NCBI RefSeq assembly: GCF_004570845.1
Contig: NZ_SPQZ01000006.1
Coordinates: 1 to 64,000 of the forward strand
Reading direction: 5' to 3'
DNA: 64,000 bases
From: Orlajensenia leifsoniae
GTDB lineage: Bacteria; Actinomycetota; Actinomycetes; Actinomycetales; Microbacteriaceae
Both the position numbers and the translations under genes were made by a program. Shown piece by piece: positions 18,230 to 25,471 of this stretch. The notes beneath the pieces are model-generated. The model worked only from the letters and a program-made list of their open reading frames with translations, was not told the origin of the DNA and did not search any database. The stretch's first letter is position 1. Each line of letters opens with the position of its first letter.

Positions 18230-19528
18230 CTACGCCAGCCCCGCCTGCTCTCGGAGCACGCCGCGCAGGGTCTCCCGCACGGCGGCGAGACCGGCGTGGG
18301 TCTCCTGGAAGCTGGTCGAGAGCGGCGACAGGCCGATGCGGAGGCCGCCGGGATCGCGGTAGTCGGGGATCACGTCCTGCTGCCAGAGCAGGGCCGTCAC
18401 CTCGCGCATCGCCGGGTGCGACAGAGTCACATGGCCGCCGCGGCGCTCGGCATCGCGGGGCGAGGCCACCGTCACCCCGAGCGGCGCCAGCCAGTCGTCG
18501 GCGAGGGTGATCGCGAACTCGGTGAGCGCCACCGACTTGGCGCGGACCGCCTCCATGCCGGCATCCGCGATCATGGCGATGGTGTCCTGCATGGCGAGCA
18601 TGCCGACGATCGCGGGGGTTCCGCTGATGAAGCGCCTGATGCCCGGGGCGGGAACGTACTCCGGACCCATCTCGAAGGCATCAGCCGAACCGAGCCAGCC
18701 GCGGATGGGCTGTGCGAGCACCTCCTGCAGGTCGGCGCGCACGTAGCCGAAGGCAGGAGAGCCGGGCCCGCCGTTGAGGTACTTGTAGGTGCAGCCGACG
18801 GCGAGGTCGACACCCCAGGCGTCGAGCTCGGTGGGGACCGAGCCTGCCGAGTGGCAGAGATCCCACAGCACGAGGGCGCCGGCGTCGTGCGCGATGCGCG
18901 TGATGGCCGGCACGTCGGCGAGGAACCCCGAGCGATAGGCCACGTGGCTGAGCACCACGAGCGCGGTCTGCGGACCGACGACGGCCGCGACCTGCTCGGG
19001 CGTGACGCCGGCCTCGGTGTCGGCGACGATCCAACGGATGCTCATGCCGCGCTCGCCGGCGATGCCGTCGAGCACGTAGCGATCCGTCGGGAAGTTGTCG
19101 GTGTCGACGACGATCTCGGTGCGGGCCGGGTCGCGTGAGAGCTGCGCGTCGGCCGCGGCGCGGGCCAGCTTGTAGATCGTGACGGTCGTGGAGTCGCCGA
19201 TGTAGGTCTGACCGGATGCCGCTCCCAGAGCCGCGCTGCCCAGGGCGTCGCCGATCGCGAACGGCAGGTCGAGCCACTCCTCGTCCCAGCCGCGGATGAG
19301 CCGGCCGCCCCACGCCTCGGTCACGAAGCGCTGCAGCCTCTCGCCCGTGGCGATGGTCGGTCGCCCGAGGGAGTTGCCGTCGAGATAGGCGACGACGGCC
19401 TCGGGGGCGGCGCCGTCGGCGGCATCCGTCACCCCCACGAACCGTCGGCGCAGGTGCGCGAGGCCGTCGGAGCGGTCCATGCGCCGAGCGAAGGACAGGT
19501 GCGGATCGGGGCTGGGGGCTGCGGTCAT
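18230..19528 (-). CDS. kynU: Kynureninase
   Basis: 432 residues, a PLP enzyme that cleaves kynurenine to anthranilate and alanine. The lysine that should bind PLP is Lys249 in TYKYLNGGPGSPAF, with Asp223 in LWDLCHSAG and YLDGNSLGRP near the N-terminus, all kynureninase hallmarks. The ATG at 19528 overlaps the upstream amidohydrolase stop by 4 bases. Third gene of kynA-amidohydrolase-kynU. No anthranilate dioxygenase is seen in the window, so the fate of anthranilate is open. Confidence 0.95.
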   Translation of the reverse strand: MTAAPSPDPHLSFARRMDRSDGLAHLRRRFVGVTDAADGAAPEAVVAYLDGNSLGRPTIATGERLQRFVTEAWGGRLIRGWDEEWLDLPFAIGDALGSAALGAASGQTYIGDSTTVTIYKLARAAADAQLSRDPARTEIVVDTDNFPTDRYVLDGIAGERGMSIRWIVADTEAGVTPEQVAAVVGPQTALVVLSHVAYRSGFLADVPAITRIAHDAGALVLWDLCHSAGSVPTELDAWGVDLAVGCTYKYLNGGPGSPAFGYVRADLQEVLAQPIRGWLGSADAFEMGPEYVPAPGIRRFISGTPAIVGMLAMQDTIAMIADAGMEAVRAKSVALTEFAITLADDWLAPLGVTVASPRDAERRGGHVTLSHPAMREVTALLWQQDVIPDYRDPGGLRIGLSPLSTSFQETHAGLAAVRETLRGVLREQAGLA

Positions 19529-20562
19529 GCCAGAGTCTCCTCGAGGTAGTCGATGGTGGTGCCGCGGGCTGTCGACAGCCAGGCGGGAACGTCTCCGGCG
19601 CGGGTCGGCGGGAGACCCGGCACCCAGGCGAAGCGGGGGCCGACGGCGTCGGGCGTCCACGATCCGGCGATCGACTCGACGACGGCGTCGCGGTCGAGCC
19701 CGGCGTCGGCGATGGCCGTCAGCTCGCGGGAGTTGACGCCGATCGGGAGCGGTCCGTTGCCGAGGTCGGTGCCGTAGCGCACGCGACCGCCGGCCGCGGC
19801 GAATCGGCGCAGGTTGTCCTGGGCGATGACGAAGGCCCGCGTGGGGGCGCCCCAGCCGTGGATGTCGAGGGTGGAGATCATGGCGGTGCCGGCGCGCGAC
19901 ATGCGTGCGATCAGCTCGGTGTCGAGCTGTTCGCTGAACGGGGTGTGCGCGAACGCGTTCACTCCGGCGTCGAGTGCGCGCCGGGCCATGCCGACGCCCT
20001 CGGCGTGGGCGGCCACGGGAACGCCGTGGGCCCGCGCGGCGAGCACGATGGCCGTGAGCAGATCGTCGCTCGGCACGGGGCCGGCGACGGAGTTGAGGGT
20101 GACCTTGATGACGGATGCGCCCAGGGCGACCTGCGCCCGTACCGCCTCCTCGGCGTCGTCGGGGCCGGCGAGTTCGACGGTCGCCCCCGCCGGGGCCCAG
20201 CCGCTCGCGGCCGGGTAGCCGCCCGCGCAGGTGAGGAGTCCGCCCGCCATGCGTACCGCGGGCAGCGTGGATCCGGGGTAGCGACTGTCGGTGTGCCAGC
20301 CGGCGGCGATATCCGGGATCCACCCGAGATCGACGACGCTCGTGATGCCGGCCGGCAGCAGGCGTTCGGCGTCGACGAGGCCGAGGTGCACGTGGTGGTC
20401 GGTGAGGCGGGGGAACAGGGTTCCCGGCAGGTCGAGGTCTGGGGTGGCTGCGGCATCCGTCGACGGATGCAGCATGCCGTCGCGGACGGTGAACAGGGTA
20501 CGTCCGTGCCAGCCGGCCGCCCAGTACTCCTCGACGCCGAGGAGTAGGCCCTCTTCGATCAT
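19525..20562 (-). CDS. Metal-dependent amidohydrolase, candidate formylkynurenine formamidase
   Basis: 345 residues with the ligand set of a two-metal amidohydrolase: His57 and His59 (DHHVH), Lys153 (ASVIKVT) as candidate carboxylated lysine, His186 (AAHAEG), His206 (FAHTPF) and Asp266 (YGTDLG). It lies between tryptophan 2,3-dioxygenase and kynureninase in one operon. The pathway needs an enzyme that hydrolyses N-formylkynurenine, and no classical KynB or alpha/beta-hydrolase formamidase is present here, so this is the best candidate (inference from context). It is not recognisably related to KynB. Start at 20562 is coupled to an 8-codon frame upstream. Confidence 0.8.
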   Translation of the reverse strand: MIEEGLLLGVEEYWAAGWHGRTLFTVRDGMLHPSTDAAATPDLDLPGTLFPRLTDHHVHLGLVDAERLLPAGITSVVDLGWIPDIAAGWHTDSRYPGSTLPAVRMAGGLLTCAGGYPAASGWAPAGATVELAGPDDAEEAVRAQVALGASVIKVTLNSVAGPVPSDDLLTAIVLAARAHGVPVAAHAEGVGMARRALDAGVNAFAHTPFSEQLDTELIARMSRAGTAMISTLDIHGWGAPTRAFVIAQDNLRRFAAAGGRVRYGTDLGNGPLPIGVNSRELTAIADAGLDRDAVVESIAGSWTPDAVGPRFAWVPGLPPTRAGDVPAWLSTARGTTIDYLEETLA

Positions 20563-20608
20563 GCTGGGTGCTCCGGCGCGATCATGCTGCGGACTCCGGC
20601 GCGATCAT
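20559..20608 (-). repeat. Tandem 23-bp repeats creating a chain of ATGA start/stop junctions
   Basis: Reading the minus strand, AGCATGATCG occurs three times at 23-base spacing between the kynA end and the amidohydrolase start, inside an 18-bp repeat (plus-strand CTCCGGCGCGATCATGCT at 20571-20588 and 20594-20611). Each ATGA is both a stop and a start: the kynA TGA at 20605-20607 overlaps the ATG of an 8-codon frame (20582-20608), its TGA overlaps the ATG of a second 8-codon frame (20559-20585), whose TGA overlaps the amidohydrolase ATG. GGAG precedes the second and third ATGs. Confidence 0.85.
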
Positions 20609-21489
20609 GCTGTCGGCTCTGGCGACTCCACCGGTGGCTGGCCGATGCGCGTGCGCACGGCGTAGAGCTCGGGGAAGAAGGTGAGCTCGAGGGCCTTCTG
20701 CAGGAAGGCGGCGCCCGTCGATCCGCCGGTGCCGGTCTTCATGCCGATCGTGCGCTGCACCGTCTTCAGGTGCCTGAAGCGCCAGAGCTGGAAGTTCTCC
20801 TCGAGGTCGACGAACTCCTCGCAGGCCTCGTAGGCCGACCAGTTGTCATGGGCGTCCTCGTAGATGTCGCGGATGACGCCGACGAGCGACTCGTCGAAGA
20901 CCCAGGCCTCGGTGACATCGCGGTCGAGGATGTGCTGCGGAACGGCATGCCCGGTGCGGGCGAGGTAGCGCAGGAACTCGTCGTAGATGCTCGGTGCCTC
21001 GAGCAGTTCGCTGAGGAGGGCGTGAGCGGTGGCATCGGACTCGAACACGCTCAGCATGCGACGGTTCTTGTTGCCGAGCACGAACTCCACGGCACGGTAC
21101 TGGTACGACTGGAAGCCGCTCGAGTTGCCGAGGAAGCCGCGGAACTCCGCGTACTCGGTGGGAGTCAGGGTGGCCAGCACCGACCACTGCTCGGTGAGCG
21201 TGCGCTGGATGTGCTTGACCCTGGCGACGCGCTTGAGGGCCTGGGGCAGCTCATCGGCGCGCAGCAGGTCGCGGGCGCTGGCGAGCTCGTGCAGCATGAG
21301 CTTCAGCCAGAGCTCGGTGGTCTGGTGCTGGATGATGAACAGCAGCTCGTCGTGGTGCTCGGGGGCGCTCACGGGGTTCTGGGCGCTCAGCAGGGTCTCG
21401 AGGTCGAGGTAGCCGCCGTAGCTCATCCGCTCCCGGAAGTCGGTGACGATGCCCGCGTCGAATTCCCGCGTGTTCTTCTCGATCGCCAA
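20605..21489 (-). CDS. kynA: Tryptophan 2,3-dioxygenase
   Basis: 294 residues, the heme enzyme that oxidises L-tryptophan to N-formylkynurenine. Seen: MSYGGYLDLETLLSAQ, PEHHDELLFI, then FIIQHQTTELWLKL with His55 at the site of the active-site base of characterised bacterial enzymes, and NRRMLSVFE. The start is TTG at 21489 with GGGAGG 9 bases before it; no better ATG exists upstream. First gene of the kynurenine operon, divergent from ohrR across 236 bases that hold a family A palindrome. Confidence 0.95.
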   Translation of the reverse strand: MAIEKNTREFDAGIVTDFRERMSYGGYLDLETLLSAQNPVSAPEHHDELLFIIQHQTTELWLKLMLHELASARDLLRADELPQALKRVARVKHIQRTLTEQWSVLATLTPTEYAEFRGFLGNSSGFQSYQYRAVEFVLGNKNRRMLSVFESDATAHALLSELLEAPSIYDEFLRYLARTGHAVPQHILDRDVTEAWVFDESLVGVIRDIYEDAHDNWSAYEACEEFVDLEENFQLWRFRHLKTVQRTIGMKTGTGGSTGAAFLQKALELTFFPELYAVRTRIGQPPVESPEPTA

Positions 21490-21560
21490 CGGATGCCTCC
21501 CAGTGAGTGGATCTCCAGCCTAACGATCTCGCTGCTCATCACCCTCCCGCTCGCGCTCCG

Positions 21561-21681
21561 CTGGTCGAGTAGTGCCCGAGCGCAGCGAGGACACGTATCG
21601 AGACCACGCCCACCGATGCTGCGCGTCGACAGAGGTGGTCTCGATACGCCTGCTCGCTGCGCTCGCGGGCTACTCGACCAG
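21561..21681. repeat. Family A palindromic repeat (A1)
   Basis: About 121 bp with arms CTGGTCGAGTAG ... GCAGCGAGGACACGTATCGAGACCAC against GTGGTCTCGATACGCCTGCTCGCTGCGCTC ... CTACTCGACCAG, and a short unrelated centre. Copies recur at 56991-57112 and 63522-63640. This one lies in the divergent kynA-ohrR promoter region. Confidence 0.85.
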
Positions 21682-21699
21682 TGGTACCGGTTGTGCACA

Positions 21700-21711
21700 A
21701 CACAATTGTGT
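21700..21711. promoter_or_regulatory. Probable OhrR operator
   Basis: ACACAATTGTGT, a perfect 12-bp palindrome 14 bases upstream of the ohrR start, flanked by GTTGTGCACA and GCAAC. OhrR sites typically centre on CAATTG-like AT-rich palindromes. It would allow ohrR to repress itself and ohr. Confidence 0.7.
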
Positions 21712-21725
21712 GCAACCGTTGAGGT

Positions 21726-22241
21726 ATGGCCACCCCCATCGCACCCGCGACGACGACGTCGCCCGACGGCTCCGTGCATCCGTCTCCCCTCGATCCCCTG
21801 GTGTGCTTCGCGCTCTATCGGGCATCGCACGCGACCAGCGTCGCCTACCGGGAGCTGCTTTCTCCGTGGGGCCTCACCTACACGCAGTACCTCGTGCTGG
21901 TGCTGCTCTGGACCGAGGGCGCGGCGTCGGTGCGTCGCCTCGGCGACCACCTCGGGCTCGACTCCGGAACGCTCTCGCCGTTGGTGAAGCGGCTCGAGGA
22001 GCGCGGCCTGGTCGAACGCCGCCGGGGCGATGGCCGCGACGAGAGGGTCGTCATGGTGACGCCGACCGCGCGGGGCATCGAACTCCGCACCGAACTCGAA
22101 GACGTTCCGCGCTGCGTTGCGGAAGCGACCCGGCTCTCGGCTGAGACCGCACCTGCACTCCTGCAGACGCTGCGCGAGCTGACCGCCGGGATGAATGAGG
22201 TGACCGTTGGGCTGCGCACGCCGACGGATGCCGCAACTTAA
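21726..22241 (+). CDS. ohrR: MarR-family organic-peroxide sensor OhrR
   Basis: 171 residues. The peroxide-sensing cysteine is Cys27 in LVCFALYRASHA, and the LLSPWGLTYTQYLVLVLLW block and winged helix (LGDHLGLDSGTLSPLVKRLEERGLVERRR) are typical of OhrR. Oxidation of that cysteine releases DNA and induces ohr. The N-terminal 20 residues are extra. It is followed after 9 bases by ohr, and a palindromic operator lies directly upstream. Confidence 0.93.
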   Translation: MATPIAPATTTSPDGSVHPSPLDPLVCFALYRASHATSVAYRELLSPWGLTYTQYLVLVLLWTEGAASVRRLGDHLGLDSGTLSPLVKRLEERGLVERRRGDGRDERVVMVTPTARGIELRTELEDVPRCVAEATRLSAETAPALLQTLRELTAGMNEVTVGLRTPTDAAT

Positions 22242-22250
22242 GGAAAGAAG

Positions 22251-22676
22251 ATGATGGACGTTCTCTACACCGCCGAAGCCCTCTCGACCGGCGAGGGCCG
22301 CAACGGCCACGTGCGCTCGACCGACGGTCGCATCGACCTCGAGATGGCCGTTCCCGCAGGCATGGGCGGATCGGGCCTCGGCTCGAACCCCGAGCAGCTG
22401 TTCGCCGCCGGCTACGCCGCCTGCTTCCACTCCGCTCTGCACGCCGTCGCCCGAGGCCAGAAGGTGAAGCTCGTCGACTCCACCGTCGGCGGCCGCGTCG
22501 ACATCACGCCGAACGGCCAGGGCGGGTTCCAGCTCGCCGTGCTGCTCGAGGTCTCCCTGCCCGAGGTCGACCGCGACCAGGCCCAGGCCCTCGTCGACGC
22601 CGCGCACCAGGTGTGCCCGTACTCCAACGCGACCCGCGGCAACATCGACGTGAAGATCGAGCTCACGGACGACTAG
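22251..22676 (+). CDS. ohr: Organic hydroperoxide resistance protein Ohr
   Basis: 141 residues, a thiol peroxidase that reduces organic hydroperoxides. The catalytic pair is Cys58 (GYAACFHSAL) and Cys122 (QVCPYSNATRGN), and the N-terminal VLYTAEA and GRNGHVRSTDG are family-typical. A good AAGGAAAG site precedes the start; the second ATG (22254) is an equally possible initiation codon. Forms an operon with ohrR and ends in a large hairpin. Confidence 0.96.
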   Translation: MMDVLYTAEALSTGEGRNGHVRSTDGRIDLEMAVPAGMGGSGLGSNPEQLFAAGYAACFHSALHAVARGQKVKLVDSTVGGRVDITPNGQGGFQLAVLLEVSLPEVDRDQAQALVDAAHQVCPYSNATRGNIDVKIELTDD

Positions 22677-22684
22677 CCCTCTCG

Positions 22685-22749
22685 GCTGAAATGGCGGAAC
22701 GAAAACCCGGTCGACTTCGTCGGCCACGTTTTCGTCCCGCCATTTCAGC
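22685..22749. terminator. Long hairpin after ohr
   Basis: 22-bp arms (22685-22706 and 22728-22749) beginning GCTGAAATGGCGGAACG and matching the reverse complement with one mismatch, loop of about 21 bases. It begins 9 bases after the ohr stop and separates it from the convergent VOC gene, so it can serve both strands as a terminator. Confidence 0.75.
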
Positions 22750-22779
22750 TGGTCTGCGCTAGCTGCTCGACCTACTACC

Positions 22780-22819
22780 CGCTCGCTGAGGCCCGGACGG
22801 AGTTCACGGTCGAAGCGCA
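22780..22819. repeat. Family B palindromic repeat, single arm (B2)
   Basis: CGCTCGCTGAGGCCCGGACGG followed by ACGGTCGAAGCG, an arm of family B. It lies between the ohr hairpin and the end of the VOC gene and codes for nothing visible. Confidence 0.7.
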
Positions 22820-22847
22820 CTTCGTGCGGCCCACCGCAGGCGGGGAC

Positions 22848-23726
22848 TCAACGCACCGTGACGTTGATCAGGTTCGCCCAAGGGTCCTCGAAGGCGACCG
22901 TCTGGCCGTCGTCACGGGTCTTCACGCCGTAGTGCCGCATCCGTTCGTCGAGGGCTCCGATGTCGTCGGCGCTCGGCACCACGATGTCGACCTGGCCGAG
23001 CCCCAGGGCAAGACCCCGTCTGCCGGCGCCGGCGCTGTTCCAGGTGTTCATGGCCATGTGGTGGTGGTAGCCGCCGGCCGACACGAACAATGCCGAGTCG
23101 CCGAGCGCGGCCGTCGTCTCGAAGCCGAGCTTGTCGACGTAGAACGCCCGTGCGCTCGCCACGTCGCCGACGGAGAGGTGCACATGACCCACGACCGCCG
23201 TGCCGAACGGCGCGATGGCGGCCGACTCGAGCGCGACCTCGGTGAGGTGCTCCTGCAGGTAGGCGTTCGGATCGAGGTAGAGCGTCGCCATCTCGATCTG
23301 GCCGTGCGCCCAGCTCCAGGTGGTGCGTGACCGGTCCCAGTAGAGCTCGACTCCGTTGCCCTCGGGGTCGGTGAAGTAGAACGCCTCGCTCACCAGGTGG
23401 TCGGCGCTGCCGGTGAAGGTGCCCGGGTAGCGCGTGGCCACAGAGTAGATCGCGAGCGCCAGGGCCGTCTGCGAGTCGAACACGATGGCCGTGTGGAACA
23501 GCCCGGCGCTGCGCGGCTCGGCCGACTTCAGCTCGGGGGCGTGCTGCAGGATCATGATCGGCGTCGTGCCACGGCCGAGCACCGCAGTGCCGCCGTCGTT
23601 CGCGATCAGCTCGAGGGTCACGCCGTCGCGGTAGTAGGCGATCATCGCGTCGAGGTCGCCCACCCGCAGGGTGACGGCGCCCATGCCGGTGTCCGGGGCG
23701 AGGAGATCGGAAGCAGTGTCGGTCAT
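22848..23726 (-). CDS. Two-domain VOC (vicinal oxygen chelate) protein, CatE-like extradiol dioxygenase or glyoxalase
   Basis: 292 residues with two VOC modules. The first has TLRVGDLDAMIAYYRD, LFHTAIVF and a NGVELYWD strand; the second has GHVHLSVGDVASARAFYVDKLGF, GGYHHHMAMNTW and a C-terminal VAFEDPWANLINVTV with a glutamate placed as a metal ligand. This layout resembles Bacillus CatE-type catechol 2,3-dioxygenases, but substrate is not proven. The start is uncertain: ATG 23726 fits family length but has a weak site, and the frame stays open to 23780. Confidence 0.85.
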   Translation of the reverse strand: MTDTASDLLAPDTGMGAVTLRVGDLDAMIAYYRDGVTLELIANDGGTAVLGRGTTPIMILQHAPELKSAEPRSAGLFHTAIVFDSQTALALAIYSVATRYPGTFTGSADHLVSEAFYFTDPEGNGVELYWDRSRTTWSWAHGQIEMATLYLDPNAYLQEHLTEVALESAAIAPFGTAVVGHVHLSVGDVASARAFYVDKLGFETTAALGDSALFVSAGGYHHHMAMNTWNSAGAGRRGLALGLGQVDIVVPSADDIGALDERMRHYGVKTRDDGQTVAFEDPWANLINVTVR

Positions 23727-23801
23727 GATTGTCGCAACAACTAATTTCTGGAGGGTATTCCCACCCTGCTGTCGCGGCATCCCGGCCGGGCGGCGGAACC
23801 G

Positions 23802-24227
23802 TCACTCCGGCGGCGCTGCAACAGACCGGTGCTCGTGGGTGATGAGCCAGACTCCACGCGAGCGGCGCAACCCCGTCGTCACGCGCAGCCAGAGCTGGAA
23901 GCGCCGTCCGCCGACCGGCGTGGCCGTGAAGCGATCGACGCTGTGTGCGAACGCCACGTCATCGCCGACGACGACGGCGAGGTCGCGCACGGAGTACTCG
24001 ATGGAGTCCTCGAACCCGTCGAACCAGTCGCGCAGGTCTGCGGCATCCGTGATCGTCGAGCCAGGGGCGATCGGGGCTGGCGTGAGGTCGAAGCCGGTCG
24101 ATCCGGGGGCGAAGCGCGACACGAGATAGTCGGCGTCTCTGGCCTTCACGGCCGAGGCCCGCTTCGAGAGCAGCCAGCCGATCTCGGTCTCATCGATCTC
24201 ACGGTCGAGGTCGAGCAGGGTGGTCAT
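23802..24227 (-). CDS. SnoaL/NTF2-like fold protein
   Basis: 141 residues. The sequence ETEIGWLLSKRASAVKARDADYLVSRFAP, then LRDWFDGFEDSIEYSVRDLAVVVGDDVAFAHSV and QLWLRVTTGLRRSRGVWLITHEH, is the usual order of an NTF2-like cone fold. Members act as small isomerases or as ketosteroid-isomerase-like proteins, so no reaction can be assigned. It lies 75 bases upstream of the VOC gene on the same strand and may share its transcript. Confidence 0.8.
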   Translation of the reverse strand: MTTLLDLDREIDETEIGWLLSKRASAVKARDADYLVSRFAPGSTGFDLTPAPIAPGSTITDAADLRDWFDGFEDSIEYSVRDLAVVVGDDVAFAHSVDRFTATPVGGRRFQLWLRVTTGLRRSRGVWLITHEHRSVAAPPE

Positions 24228-24360
24228 GGTCGTCTCCTGTCCGGCGCCACTGGTGGGCGCTCATCAGGACGACGAACGGATGCCGCCCCGAATCGACAGC
24301 GAGCCCAACCTGCGACTCGGACCGAGTTCAGCCCGGCCGCAGATCGAGCTCAGACGGAGC

Positions 24361-25302
24361 TCAGGCCGCGTCGCCGGTGAGACGCTCGAGCAGCTCGCGG
24401 TAGCGCAGTGCCGTTCGCTCGACGATCTCGCTCGGCAGGGTGGGCGGGGGCGTCACGCCGTCGTCCTCCCAGTTGGCGGCGAGCCAGTCGCGCACGATCT
24501 GCTTGTCGAAGCTGGCCATACGCTCGGCTGGGGTCGTTCCCGTACGCCAGGCCTCGGCATCCCAGTAGCGGCTGGAATCGCTGGTGAGCACCTCGTCGGC
24601 GAGCGTCGTGACGCCGCTCTCGCGATCGGCGCCGAACTCGAACTTGGTGTCGGCGAGGATGACCCCACGCCCCTCCGCCACGTGCGAGGCCTGCGCGAAG
24701 ATCGCGAGAGAGAGGTCGCGCAGCTCGGCGGCGACGACGGGCCCGACGAGTTCCACGGTCTGCTCGAAGTTGATGTTCTCGTCGTGCTCGCCCATCGGCG
24801 CCTTGTACGCCGGTGTGTAGATGGGCTCGGGCAGGCGGTCGCCGTTCTCCAGTCCGGCGGGAAGCTTCAGGCCGCACACGGTCTGCGTCGCCTGGTACTC
24901 CTTCCACCCCGATCCCGTGAGGTAGCCGCGCACGACGCACTCGATCGGGAACATGTCGAGCTTCTTCACCAGCATCGAGCCACCCGCGACGGATGCCGGG
25001 ATGCGGCTGGATCCGTCGACGCGGTGATCGGGCACGAGGTGGTTCGGCACCCGCAGCTGGTCGAACCACCAGAGGCTGAGGGTGGTGAGCAACTCGCCCT
25101 TGCCCGGGATGCCGGGCTCGAGGGCGTGATCGAAGGCACTGACGCGGTCGCTCGCGACGACGAGCATGGTGGCATCGGCCGGGTCGACGGGCTCGTAGAG
25201 GTCGCGCACCTTGCCCGAGTAGACGCGGGTGAAGCCCGGAAGGCTCTCATCGGCGGTCGGGGCTGGCGTCGGGTCTGGCGTCTGTCCTGGCGTCGCGGTC
25301 AC
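24361..25302 (-). CDS. purC: Phosphoribosylaminoimidazole-succinocarboxamide synthase (SAICAR synthase)
   Basis: 313 residues. Catalyses ATP-dependent joining of aspartate to CAIR in purine synthesis. YSGKVRDLYE near residue 28, LVVASDRVSAFD, CVVRGYLTGSGWKEY and LADTKFEFG are all SAICAR synthase landmarks. The N-terminus has a short Pro/Thr-rich lead before FTRVYSG. GTG at 25302 is the start by length. It lies downstream of purD in the same direction with a 169-base gap that holds an 18-bp direct repeat. Confidence 0.96.
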   Translation of the reverse strand: MTATPGQTPDPTPAPTADESLPGFTRVYSGKVRDLYEPVDPADATMLVVASDRVSAFDHALEPGIPGKGELLTTLSLWWFDQLRVPNHLVPDHRVDGSSRIPASVAGGSMLVKKLDMFPIECVVRGYLTGSGWKEYQATQTVCGLKLPAGLENGDRLPEPIYTPAYKAPMGEHDENINFEQTVELVGPVVAAELRDLSLAIFAQASHVAEGRGVILADTKFEFGADRESGVTTLADEVLTSDSSRYWDAEAWRTGTTPAERMASFDKQIVRDWLAANWEDDGVTPPPTLPSEIVERTALRYRELLERLTGDAA

Positions 25303-25427
25303 GCGCCCAGTCTACTTTCGAGCGGCTGGACGCACGGCCGGATACCGCTGCCGGATGCCGCCCGGCAGGCTGGATGCCGTTCATCAGGCTGGAATCGCGC
25401 GAATCGAGCCTGCTGGATCTAATGCAG

Positions 25428-25468
25428 CCTGCGCCGGGCGAGGGGCGCGGCCTGCGCCGGGCGAGGGT
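25428..25468. repeat. 18-bp direct repeat at 23-bp period
   Basis: GCCTGCGCCGGGCGAGGG occurs at 25428-25445 and again at 25451-25468 with a 5-base spacer, just after the purD stop. No function is evident; it looks like a local tandem duplication. Confidence 0.7.
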
Positions 25469-25471
25469 ACG

